Source: Closterium sp. Naga37s-1
Taxonomy: Eukaryota; Streptophyta; Zygnematophyceae; Desmidiales; Closteriaceae
Length of the DNA stretch: 64,000 bases
Reading direction: 5' to 3'
Assembly: GCA_947471745.1 (NCBI GenBank)
Contig: CANJKZ010000532.1
Span: forward strand, 134,001 to 198,000
How positions within the stretch are numbered: position 1 is the stretch's first letter; each line of letters starts with the position of its first letter. Shown piece by piece: positions 33,701 through 45,700 of this stretch. The notes under the pieces were generated by a model that was given only the letters and a program-made list of their open reading frames with translations, had not been told where the DNA came from and made no database searches. Made by a program: the position numbers and the translations under genes.

Positions 33701-36700
33701 GAGTGGGTGTGAGGAGGAGAAGGCAGGTGAGTGGGTGTGAGGAGGAGAAGGCAGGTGAGTGGGTGTGAGGAGGAGAAGGCAGGTGAGTGGGTGTGAGGAG
33801 GAGAAGGCAGGTGAGTGGGTGTGAGGAGGAGAAGGCAGGTGAGTGGGTGTGAGGAGGAGAAGGCAGGTGAGTGGGTGTGAGGAGGAGAAGGCAGGTGAGT
33901 GGGTGTGAGGAGGAGAAGGCAGGTGAGTGGGTGTGAGGAGGAGAAGGCAGGTGAGTGGGTGTGAGGAGGAGAAGGCAGGTGAGTGGGTGTGAGGAGGAGA
34001 AGGCAGGTGAGTGGGTGTGAGGAGGAGAAGGCAGGTGAGTGGGTGTGAGGAGGAGAAGGCAGGTGAGTGGGTGTGAGGAGGAGAAGGCAGGTGAGTGGGT
34101 GTGAGGAGGAGAAGGCAGGTGAGTGGGTGTGAGGAGGAGAAGGCAGGTGAGTGGGTGTGAGGAGGAGAAGGCAGGTGAGTGGGTGTGAGGAGGAGAAGGC
34201 AGGTGAGTGGGTGTGAGGAGGAGAAGGCAGGTGAGTGGGTGTGAGGAGGAGAAGGCAGGTGAGTGGGTGTGAGGAGGAGAAGGCAGGTGAGTGGGTGTGA
34301 GGAGGAGAAGGCAGGTGAGTGGGTGTGAGGAGGAGAAGGCAGGTGAGTGGGTGTGAGGAGGAGAAGGCAGGTGAGTGGGTGTGAGGAGGAGAAGGCAGGT
34401 GAGTGGGTGTGAGGAGGAGAAGGCAGGTGAGTGGTGTGAGAGGCAGTGAGGGTGTGAGGAGGAGAAGGCAGGTGAGTGGGTGTGAGGAGGAGAAGGCAGG
34501 TGAGTGGGTGTGAGGAGGAGAAGGCAGGTGAGTGGGTGTGAGGAGGAGAAGGCAGGTGAGTGGGTGTGAGGAGGAGAAGGCAGGTGAGTGGGTGTGAGGA
34601 GGAGAAGGCAGGTGAGTGGGTGTGAGGAGGAGAAGGCAGGTGAGTGGGTGTGAGGAGGAGAAGGCAGGTGAGTGGGTGTGAGGAGGAGAAGGCAGGTGAG
34701 TGGGTGTGAGGAGGAGAAGGCAGGTGAGTGGGTGTGAGGAGGAGAAGGCAGGTGAGTGGGTGCGAGGAGGAGAAGGCAGGTGAGTGGGTGCGAGGAGGAG
34801 AAGGCAGGTGAGTGGGTGCGAGGAGGAGAAGGCAGGTGAGTGGGTGTGAGGAGGAGAAGGAAGGTGAGTGGGTGTGAGGAGGAGAAGGCAGGTGAGTGGG
34901 TGCGAGGAGGAGAAGGCAGGTGAGTGGGTGTGAGGAGGAGAAGGCAGGTGAGTGGGTGCGAGGAGGAGAAGGCAGGTGAGTGGGTGGGAGGAGGAGAAGG
35001 CAGGTGAGTGGGTGTGAGGAGGAGAAGGCAGGTGAGTGGGTGCGAGGAGGAGAAGGCAGGTGAGTGGGTGCGAGGAGGAGAAGGCAGGTGAGTGGGTGCG
35101 AGGAGGAGACGGCAGGTGAGTGGGTGCGAGGAGGAGAAGGCAGGTGAGTGGGTGCGAGGAGGAGAAGGCAGGTGAGTGGGTGTGAGGAGGAGAAGGCAGG
35201 TGAGTGGGTGCGAGGAGGAGAAGGCAGGTGAGTGGGTGAGTGGGTGCGAGGAGGAGAAGGCAGGTGAGTGGGTGTGAGGAGGAGAAGGCAGGTGAGTGGG
35301 TGCGAGGAGGAGAAGGCAGGTGAGTGGGTGCGAGGAGGAGAAGGCAGGTGAGTGGGTGCGAGGAGGAGAAGGCAGGTGAGTGGGTGCGAGGAGGAGAAGG
35401 CAGGTGAGTGGGTGCGAGGAGGAGAAGGCAGGTGAGTGGGTGCGAGGAGGAGAAGGCAGGTGAGTGGGTGTGAGGAGGAGAAGGCAGGTGAGTGGGTGTG
35501 AGGAGGAGAAGGCAGGTGAGTGGGTGTGAGGAGGAGAAGGCAGGTGAGTGGGTGTGAGGAGGAGAAGGCAGGTGAGTGGGTGTGAGGAGGAGAAGGCAGG
35601 TGAGTGGGTGTGAGGAGGAGAAGGCAGGTGAGTGGGTGTGAGGAGGAGAAGGCAGGTGAGTGGGTGTGAGGAGGAGAAGGCAGGTGAGTGGGTGTGAGGA
35701 GGAGAAGGCAGGTGAGTGGGTGTGAGGAGGAGAAGGCAGGTGAGTGGGTGCGAGGAGGAGAAGGCAGGTGAGTGGGTGTGAGGAGGAGAAGGCAGGTGAG
35801 TGGGTGTGAGGAGGAGAAGGCAGGTGAGTGGGTGCGAGGAGGAGAAGGCAGGTGAGTGGGTGTGAGGAGGAGAAGGCAGGTGAGTGGGTGCGAGGAGGAG
35901 AAGGCAGGTGAGTGGGTGCGAGGAGGAGAAGGCAGGTGAGTGGGTGTGAGGAGGAGAAGGCAGGTGAGTGGGTGCGAGGAGGAGAAGGCAGGTGAGTGGG
36001 TGCGAGGAGGAGAAGGCAGGTGAGTGGGTGTGAGGAGGAGAAGGCAGGTGAGTGGGTGCGAGGAGGAGAAGGCAGGTGAGTGGGTGTGAGGAGGAGAAGG
36101 CAGGTGAGTGGGTGTGAGGAGGAGAAGGCAGGTGAGTGGGTGTGAGGAGGAGAAGGCAGGTGAGTGGGTGTGAGGAGGAGAAGGCAGGTGAGTGGGTGCG
36201 AGGAGGAGAAGGCAGGTGAGTGGGTGCGAGGAGGAGAAGGCAGGTGAGTGGGTGTGAGGAGGAGAAGGCAGGTGAGTGGGTGCGAGGAGGAGAAGGCAGG
36301 TGAGTGGGTGTGAGGAGGAGAAGGCAGGTGAGTGGGTGTGAGGAGGAGAAGGCAGGTGAGTGGGTGTGAGGAGGAGAAGGCAGGTGAGTGGGTGTGAGGA
36401 GGAGAAGGCAGGTGAGTGGGTGCGAGGAGGAGAAGGCAGGTGAGTGGGTGCGAGGAGGAGAAGGCAGGTGAGTGGGTGCGAGGAGGAGAAGGTAGGTGAG
36501 TGGGTGCGAGGAGGAGAAGGCAGGTGAGTGGGTGTGAGGAGGAGAAGGCAGGTGAGTGGGTGTGAGGAGGAGAAGGCAGGTGAGTGGGTGTGAGGAGGAG
36601 AAGGCAGGTGAGTGGGTGTGAGGAGGAGAAGGCAGGTGAGTGGGTGTGAGGAGGAGAAGGCAGGTGAGTGGGTGCGAGGAGGAGAAGGCAGGTGAGTGGG

Positions 36701-39700
36701 TGTGAGGAGGAGAAGGCAGGTGAGTGGGTGCGAGGAGGAGAAGGCAGGTGAGTGGGTGTGAGGAGGAGAAGGCAGGTGAGTGGGTGTGAGGAGGAGAAGG
36801 CAGGTGAGTGGGTGCGAGGAGGAGAAGGCAGGTGAGTGGGTGCGAGGAGGAGAAGGCAGGTGAGTGGGTGCGAGGAGGAGAAGGCAGGTGAGTGGGTGCG
36901 AGGAGGAGAAGGCAGGTGAGTGGGTGCGAGGAGGAGAAGGCAGGTGAGTGGGTGCGAGGAGGAGAAGGCAGGTGAGTGGGTGCGAGGAGGAGAAGGCAGG
37001 TGAGTGGGTGCGAGGAGGAGAAGGCAGGTGAGTGGGTGCGAGGAGGAGAAGGCAGGTGAGTGGGTGCGAGGAGGAGAAGGCAGGTGAGTGGGTGCGAGGA
37101 GGAGAAGGCAGGTGAGTGGGTGCGAGGAGGAGAAGGCAGGTGAGTGGGTGCGAGGAGGAGAAGGCAGGTGAGTGGGTGCGAGGAGGAGAAGGCAGGTGAG
37201 TGGGTGCGAGGAGGAGAAGGCAGGTGAGTGGGTGCGAGGAGGAGAAGGCAGGTGAGTGGGTGCGAGGAGGAGAAGGCAGGTGAGTGGGTGCGAGGAGGAG
37301 AAGGCAGGTGAGTGGGTGCGAGGAGGAGAAGGCAGGTGAGTGGGTGCGAGGAGGAGAAGGCAGGTGAGTGGGTGTGAGGAGGAGAAGGCAGGTGAGTGGG
37401 TGCGAGGAGGAGAAGGCAGGTGAGTGGGTGCGAGGAGGAGAAGGCAGGTGAGTGGGTGCGAGGAGGAGAAGGCAGGTGAGTGGGTGCGAGGAGGAGAAGG
37501 CAGGTGAGTGGGTGCGAGGAGGAGAAGGCAGGTGAGTGGGTGCGAGGAGGAGAAGGCAGGTGAGTGGGTGTGAGGAGGAGAAGGCAGGTGAGTGGGTGTG
37601 AGGAGGAGAAGGCAGGTGAGTGGGTGCGAGGAGGAGAAGGCAGGTGAGTGGGTGTGAGGAGGAGAAGGCAGGTGAGTGGGTGCGAGGAGGAGAAGGCAGG
37701 TGAGTGGGTGGGAGGAGGAGAAGGCAGGTGAGTGGGTGTGAGGAGGAGAAGGCAGGTGAGTGGGTGCGAGGAGGAGAAGGCAGGTGAGTGGGTGCGAGGA
37801 GGAGAAGGCAGGTGAGTGGGTGCGAGGAGGAGACGGCAGGTGAGTGGGTGCGAGGAGGAGAAGGCAGGTGAGTGGGTGCGAGGAGGAGAAGGCAGGTGAG
37901 TGGGTGTGAGGAGGAGAAGGCAGGTGAGTGGGTGCGAGGAGGAGAAGGCAGGTGAGTGGGTGAGTGGGTGCGAGGAGGAGAAGGCAGGTGAGTGGGTGTG
38001 AGGAGGAGAAGGCAGGTGAGTGGGTGCGAGGAGGAGAAGGCAGGTGAGTGGGTGCGAGGAGGAGAAGGCAGGTGAGTGGGTGCGAGGAGGAGAAGGCAGG
38101 TGAGTGGGTGCGAGGAGGAGAAGGCAGGTGAGTGGGTGCGAGGAGGAGAAGGCAGGTGAGTGGGTGCGAGGAGGAGAAGGCAGGTGAGTGGGTGTGAGGA
38201 GGAGAAGGCAGGTGAGTGGGTGTGAGGAGGAGAAGGCAGGTGAGTGGGTGTGAGGAGGAGAAGGCAGGTGAGTGGGTGTGAGGAGGAGAAGGCAGGTGAG
38301 TGGGTGTGAGGAGGAGAAGGCAGGTGAGTGGGTGCGAGGAGGAGAAGGCAGGTGAGTGGGTGAGTGGGTGCGAGGAGGAGAAGGCAGGTGAGTGGGTGTG
38401 AGGAGGAGAAGGCAGGTGAGTGGGTGCGAGGAGGAGAAGGCAGGTGAGTGGGTGCGAGGAGGAGAAGGCAGGTGAGTGGGTGCGAGGAGGAGAAGGCAGG
38501 TGAGTGGGTGCGAGGAGGAGAAGGCAGGTGAGTGGGTGCGAGGAGGAGAAGGCAGGTGAGTGGGTGCGAGGAGGAGAAGGCAGGTGAGTGGGTGTGAGGA
38601 GGAGAAGGCAGGTGAGTGGGTGTGAGGAGGAGAAGGCAGGTGAGTGGGTGTGAGGAGGAGAAGGCAGGTGAGTGGGTGTGAGGAGGAGAAGGCAGGTGAG
38701 TGGGTGTGAGGAGGAGAAGGCAGGTGAGTGGGTGTGAGGAGGAGAAGGCAGGTGAGTGGGTGTGAGGAGGAGAAGGCAGGTGAGTGGGTGTGAGGAGGAG
38801 AAGGCAGGTGAGTGGGTGTGAGGAGGAGAAGGCAGGTGAGTGGGTGTGAGGAGGAGAAGGCAGGTGAGTGGGTGCGAGGAGGAGAAGGCAGGTGAGTGGG
38901 TGTGAGGAGGAGAAGGCAGGTGAGTGGGTGTGAGGAGGAGAAGGCAGGTGAGTGGGTGCGAGGAGGAGAAGGCAGGTGAGTGGGTGTGAGGAGGAGAAGG
39001 CAGGTGAGTGGGTGCGAGGAGGAGAAGGCAGGTGAGTGGGTGCGAGGAGGAGAAGGCAGGTGAGTGGGTGTGAGGAGGAGAAGGCAGGTGAGTGGGTGCG
39101 AGGAGGAGAAGGCAGGTGAGTGGGTGCGAGGAGGAGAAGGCAGGTGAGTGGGTGTGAGGAGGAGAAGGCAGGTGAGTGGGTGCGAGGAGGAGAAGGCAGG
39201 TGAGTGGGTGGAGTAGTGAGTGGAGGGAGAAGGCAGGTGAGTGGGTGTGAGGAGGAGAAGGCAGGTGAGTGGGTGTGAGGAGGAGAAGGCAGGTGAGTGG
39301 GTGCGAGGAGGAGAAGGCAGGTGAGTGGGTGCGAGGAGGAGAAGGCAGGTGAGTGGGTGCGAGGAGGAGAAGGCAGGTGAGTGGGTGCGAGGAGGAGAAG
39401 GCAGGTGAGTGGGTGCGAGGAGGAGAAGGCAGGTGAGTGGGTGCGAGGAGGAGAAGGCAGGTGAGTGGGTGCGAGGAGGAGAAGGCAGGTGAGTGGGTGC
39501 GAGGAGGAGAAGGCAGGTGAGTGGGGTGCGAGGAGGAGAAGGCAGGTGAGTGGGTGCGAGGAGGAGAAGGCAGGTGAGTGGGTGCGAGGAGGAGAAGGCA
39601 GGTGAGTGGGTGCGAGGAGGAGAAGGCAGGTGAGTGGGTGCGAGGAGGAGAAGGCAGGTGAGTGGGTGCGAGGAGGAGAAGGCAGGTGAGTGGGTGCGAG

Positions 39701-42700
39701 GAGGAGAAGGCAGGTGAGTGGGTGCGAGGAGGAGAAGGCAGGTGAGTGGGTGCGAGGAGGAGAAGGCAGGTGAGTGGGTGCGAGGAGGAGAAGGCAGGTT
39801 GAGATAGGCGTGAGTGGGTTCGAGGAGGAGAGGCAGGTGAGTGGGTGCGAGGAGGAGAAGGCAGGTGAGTGGGGTGCGAGGAGGAGAAGGCAGGTGAGTG
39901 GGTGCGAGGAGGAGAAGGCAGGTGAGTGGGTGCGAGGAGGAGAAGGCAGGTGAGTGGGTGCGAGGAGGAGAAGGCAGGTGAGTGGGTGCGAGGAGGAGAA
40001 GGCAGGTGAGTGGGTGCGAGGAGGAGAAGGCAGGTGAGTGGGTGCGAGGAGGAGAAGGCAGGTGAGTGGGTGCGAGGAGGAGAAGGCAGGTGAGTGGGTG
40101 CGAGGAGGAGAAGGCAGGTGAGTGGGTGCGAGGAGGAGAAGGCAGGTGAGTGGGTGCGAGGAGGAGAAGGCAGGTGAGTGGGTGCGAGGAGGAGAAGGCA
40201 GGTGAGTGGGTGCGAGGAGGAGAAGGCAGGTGAGTGGGTGCGAGGAGGAGAAGGCAGGTGAGTGGGTGCGAGGAGGAGAAGGCAGGTGAGTGGGTGCGAG
40301 GAGGAGAAGGCAGGTGAGTGGGTGCGAGGAGGAGAAGGCAGGTGAGTGGGTGCGAGGAGGAGAAGGCAGGTGAGTGGGTGCGAGGAGGAGAAGGCAGGTG
40401 AGTGGGTGCGAGGAGGAGAAGGCAGGTGAGTGGGTGCGAGGAGGAGAAGGCAGGTGAGTGGGTGCGAGGAGGAGAAGGCAGGTGAGTGGGTGCGAGGAGG
40501 AGAAGGCAGGTGAGTGGGTGCGAGGAGGAGAAGGCAGGTGAGTGGGTGCGAGGAGGAGAAGGCAGGTGAGTGGGTGCGAGGAGGAGAAGGCAGGTGAGTG
40601 GGTGCGAGGAGGAGAAGGCAGGTGAGTGGGTGCGAGGAGGAGAAGGCAGGTGAGTGGGTGCGAGGAGGAGAAGGCAGGTGAGTGGGTGCGAGGAGGAGAA
40701 GGCAGGTGAGTGGGTGCGAGGAGGAGAAGGCAGGTGAGTGGGTGCGAGGAGGAGAAGGCAGGTGAGTGGGTGCGAGGAGGAGAAGGCAGGTGAGTGGGTG
40801 CGAGGAGGAGAAGGCAGGTGAGTGGGTGCGAGGAGGAGAAGGCAGGTGAGTGGGTGCGAGGAGGAGAAGGCAGGTGAGTGGGTGCGAGGAGGAGAAGGCA
40901 GGTGAGTGGGTGCGAGGAGGAGAAGGCAGGTGAGTGGGTGCGAGGAGGAGAAGGCAGGTGAGTGGGTGCGAGGAGGAGAAGGCAGGTGAGTGGGTGCGAG
41001 GAGGAGAAGGCAGGTGAGTGGGTGCGAGAGAGAAGGCAGGTGAGTGGGTGCGAGGAGGAGAAGGCAGGTGAGTGGGTGCGAGGAGGAGAAGGCAGGTGAG
41101 TGGGTGCGAGGAGGAGAAGGCAGGTGAGTGGGTGCGAGGAGGAGAAGGCAGGTGAGTGGGTGCGAGGAGGAGAAGGCAGGTGAGTGGGTGCGAGGAGGAG
41201 AAGGCAGGTGAGTGGGTGCGAGGAGGAGAAGGCAGGTGAGTGGGTGCGAGGAGGAGAAGGCAGGTGAGTGGGTGCGAGGAGGAGAAGGCAGGTGAGTGGG
41301 TGCGAGGAGGAGAAGGCAGGTGAGTGGGTGCGAGGAGGAGAAGGCAGGTGAGTGGGTGCGAGGAGGAGAAGGCAGGTGAGTGGGTGCGAGGAGGAGAAGG
41401 CAGGTGAGTGGGTGCGAGGAGGAGAAGGCAGGTGAGTGGGTGCGAGGAGGAGAAGGCAGGTGAGTGGGTGCGAGGAGGAGAAGGCAGGTGAGTGGGTGCG
41501 AGGAGGAGAAGGCAGGTGAGTGGGTGCGAGGAGGAGAAGGCAGGTGAGTGGGTGCGAGGAGGAGAAGGCAGGTGAGTGGGTGCGAGGAGGAGAAGGCAGG
41601 TGAGTGGGTGCGAGGAGGAGAAGGCAGGTGAGTGGGTGCGAGGAGGAGAAGGCAGGTGAGTGGGTGCGAGGAGGAGAAGGCAGGTGAGTGGGTGCGAGGA
41701 GGAGAAGGCAGGTGAGTGGGTGCGAGGAGGAGAAGGCAGGTGAGTGGGTGCGAGGAGGAGAAGGCAGGTGAGTGGGTGCGAGGAGGAGAAGGCAGGTGAG
41801 TGGGTGCGAGGAGGAGAAGGCAGGTGAGTGGGTGCGAGGAGGAGAAGGCAGGTGAGTGGGTGCGAGGAGGAGAAGGCAGGTGAGTGGGTGCGAGGAGGAG
41901 AAGGCAGGTGAGTGGGTGCGAGGAGGAGAAGGCAGGTGAGTGGGTGCGAGGAGGAGAAGGCAGGTGAGTGGGTGCGAGGAGGAGAAGGCAGGTGAGTGGG
42001 TGCGAGGAGGAGAAGGCAGGTGAGTGGGTGCGAGGAGGAGAAGGCAGGTGAGTGGGTGCGAGGAGGAGAAGGCAGGTGAGTGGGTGCGAGGAGGAGAAGG
42101 CAGGTGAGTGGGTGCGAGGAGGAGAAGGCAGGTGAGTGGGTGCGAGGAGGAGAAGGCAGGTGAGTGGGTGCGAGGAGGAGAAGGCAGGTGAGTGGGTGCG
42201 AGGAGGAGAAGGCAGGTGAGTGGGTGCGAGGAGGAGAAGGCAGGTGAGTGGGTGCGAGGAGGAGAAGGCAGGTGAGTGGGTGCGAGGAGGAGAAGGCAGG
42301 TGAGTGGGTGCGAGGAGGAGAAGGCAGGTGAGTGGGTGCGAGGAGGAGAAGGCAGGTGAGTGGGTGCGAGGAGGAGAAGGCAGGTGAGTGGGTGCGAGGA
42401 GGAGAAGGCAGGTGAGTGGGTGCGAGGAGGAGAAGGCAGGTGAGTGGGTGCGAGGAGGAGAAGGCAGGTGAGTGGGTGCGAGGAGGAGAAGGCAGGTGAG
42501 TGGGTGCGAGGAGGAGAAGGCAGGTGAGTGGGTGCGAGGAGGAGAAGGCAGGTGAGTGGGTGCGAGGAGGAGAAGGCAGGTGAGTGGGTGCGAGGAGGAG
42601 AAGGCAGGTGAGTGGGTGCGAGGAGGAGAAGGCAGGTGAGTGGGTGCGAGGAGGAGAAGGCAGGTGAGTGGGTGCGAGGAGGAGAAGGCAGGTGAGTGGG

Positions 42701-45700
42701 TGCGAGGAGGAGAAGGCAGGTGAGTGGGTGCGAGGAGGAGAAGGCAGGTGAGTGGGTGCGAGGAGGAGAAGGCAGGTGAGTGGGTGCGAGGAGGAGAAGG
42801 CAGGTGAGTGGGTGCGAGGAGGAGAAGGCAGGTGAGTGGGTGCGAGGAGGAGAAGGCAGGTGAGTGGGTGCGAGGAGGAGAAGGCAGGTGAGTGGGTGCG
42901 AGGAGGAGAAGGCAGGTGAGTGGGTGCGAGGAGGAGAAGGCAGGTGAGTGGGTGCGAGGAGGAGAAGGCAGGTGAGTGGGTGCGAGGAGGAGAAGGCAGG
43001 TGAGTGGTGCGAGGAGGAGAAGGCAGGTGAGTGGGTGCGAGGAGGAGAAGGCAGGTGAGTGGGTGCGAGGAGGAGAAGGCAGGTGAGTGGGTGCGAGGAG
43101 GAGAAGGCAGGTGAGTGGGTGCGAGGAGGAGAAGGCAGGTGAGTGGGTGCGAGGAGGAGAAGGCAGGTGAGTGGGTGCGAGGAGGAGAAGGCAGGTGAGT
43201 GGGTGCGAGGAGGAGAAGGCAGGTGAGTGGGTGCGAGGAGGAGAAGGCAGGTGAGTGGGTGCGAGGAGGAGAAGGCAGGTGAGTGGGTGCGAGGAGGAGA
43301 AGGCAGGTGAGTGGGTGCGAGGAGGAGAAGGCAGGTGAGTGGGTGCGAGGAGGAGAAGGCAGGTGAGTGGGTGCGAGGAGGAGAAGGCAGGTGAGTGGGT
43401 GCGAGGAGGAGAAGGCAGGTGAGTGGGTGCGAGGAGGAGAAGGCAGGTGAGTGGGTGCGAGGAGGAGAAGGCAGGTGAGTGGGTGCGAGGAGGAGAAGGC
43501 AGGTGAGTGGGTGCGAGGAGGAGAAGGCAGGTGAGTGGGTGCGAGGAGGAGAAGGCAGGTGAGTGGGTGCGAGGAGGAGAAGGCAGGTGAGTGGGTGCGA
43601 GGAGGAGAAGGCAGGTGAGTGGGTGCGAGGAGGAGAAGGCAGGTGAGTGGGTGCGAGGAGGAGAAGGCAGGTGAGTGGGTGCGAGGAGGAGAAGGCAGGT
43701 GAGTGGGTGCGAGGAGGAGAAGGCAGGTGAGTGGGTGCGAGGAGGAGAAGGCAGGTGAGTGGGTGCGAGGAGGAGAAGGCAGGTGAGTGGGTGCGAGGAG
43801 GAGAAGGCAGGTGAGTGGGTGCGAGGAGGAGAAGGCAGGTGAGTGGGTGCGAGGAGGAGAAGGCAGGTGAGTGGGTGCGAGGAGGAGAAGGCAGGTGAGT
43901 GGGTGCGAGGAGGAGAAGGCAGGTGAGTGGGTGCGAGGAGGAGAAGGCAGGTGAGTGGGTGCGAGGAGGAGAAGGCAGGTGAGTGGGTGCGAGGAGGAGA
44001 AGGCAGGTGAAGTGGGTGCGAGGAGGAGAAGGCAGGTGAGTGGGTGCGAGGAGGAGAAGGCAGGTGAGTGGGTGCGAGGAGGAGAAGGCAGGTGAGTGGG
44101 TGCGAGGAGGAGAAGGCAGGTGAGTGGGTGCGAGGAGGAGAAGGCAGGTGAGTGGGTGCGAGGAGGAGAAGGCAGGTGAGTGGGTGCGAGGAGGAGAAGG
44201 CAGGTGAGTGGGTGCGAGGAGGAGAAGGCAGGTGAGTGGTGCGAGGAGGAGAAGGCAGGTGAGTGGGTGCGAGGAGGAGAAGGCAGGTGAGTGGGTGCGA
44301 GGAGGAGAAGGCAGGTGAGTGGGTGCGAGGAGGAGAAGGCAGGTGAGTGGGTGCGAGGAGGAGAAGGCAGGTGAGTGGGTGCGAGGAGGAGAAGGCAGGT
44401 GAGTGGGTGCGAGGAGGAGAAGGCAGGTGAGTGGGTGCGAGGAGGAGAAGGCAGGTGAGTGGGTGCGAGGAGGAGAAGGCAGGTGAGTGGGTGCGAGGAG
44501 GAGAAGGCAGGTGAGTGAGGGTGCGAGGAGAGAAGGCAGGTGAGTGGGTGCGAGGAGGAGAAGGCAGGTGAGTGGGTGCGAGGAGGAGAAGGCAGGTGAG
44601 TGGGTGCGAGGAGGAGAAGGCAGGTGAGTGGGTGCGAGGAGGAGAAGGCAGGTGAGTGGGTGCGAGGAGGAGAAGGCAGGTGAGTGGGTGCGAGGAGGAG
44701 AAGGGCAGGTGAGTGGGTGCGAGGAGGAGAAGGCAGGTGAGTGGGTGCGAGGAGGAGAAGGCAGGTGAGTGGGTGCGAGGAGGAGAAGGCAGGTGAGTGG
44801 GTGCGAGGAGGAGAAGGCAGGTGAGTGGGTGCGAGGAGGAGAAGGCAGGTGAGTGGGTGCGAGGAGGAGAAGGCAGGTGAGTGGGTGCGAGGAGGAGAAG
44901 GCAGGTGAGTGGGTGCGAGGAGGAGAAGGCAGGTGAGTGGGTGCGAGGAGGAGAAGGCAGGTGAGTGGGTGCGAGGAGGAGAAGGCAGGTGAGTGGGTGC
45001 GAGGAGGAGAAGGCAGGTGAGTGGGTGCGAGGAGGAGAAGGCAGGTGAGTGGGTGCGAGGAGGAGAAGGCAGGTGAGTGGGTGCGAGGAGGAGAAGGCAG
45101 GTGAGTGGGTGCGAGGAGGAGAAGGCAGGTGAGTGGGTGCGAGGAGGAGAAGGCAGGTGAGTGGGTGCGAGGAGGAGAAGGCAGGTGAGTGGGTGCGAGG
45201 AGGAGAAGGCAGGTGAGTGGGTGCGAGGAGGAGAAGGCAGTGAGTGGGTGCGAGGAGGAGAAGGCAGGTGAGTGGGTGCGAGGAGGAGAAGGCAGGTGAG
45301 TGGGTGCGAGGAGGAGAAGGCAGGTGAGTGGGTGCGAGGAGGAGAAGGCAGGTGAGTGGGTGCGAGGAGGAGAAGGCAGGTGAGTGGGTGCGAGGAGGAG
45401 AAAGGCAGGTGAGTGGGTGCGAGGAGGAGAAGGCAGGTGAGTGGGTGCGAGGAGGAGAAGGCAGGTGAGTGGGTGCGAGGAGGAGAAGGCAGGTGAGTGG
45501 GTGCGAGGAGGAGAAGGCAGGTGAGTGGGTGCGAGGAGGAGAAGGCAGGTGAGTGGGTGCGAGGAGGAGAAGGCAGGTGAGTGGGTGCGAGGAGGAGAAG
45601 GCAGGTGAGTGGGTGCGAGGAGGAGAAGGCAGGTGAGTGGGTGCGAGGAGGAGAAGGCAGGTGAGTGGGTGCGAGGAGGAGAAGGCAGGTGAGTGGGTGC

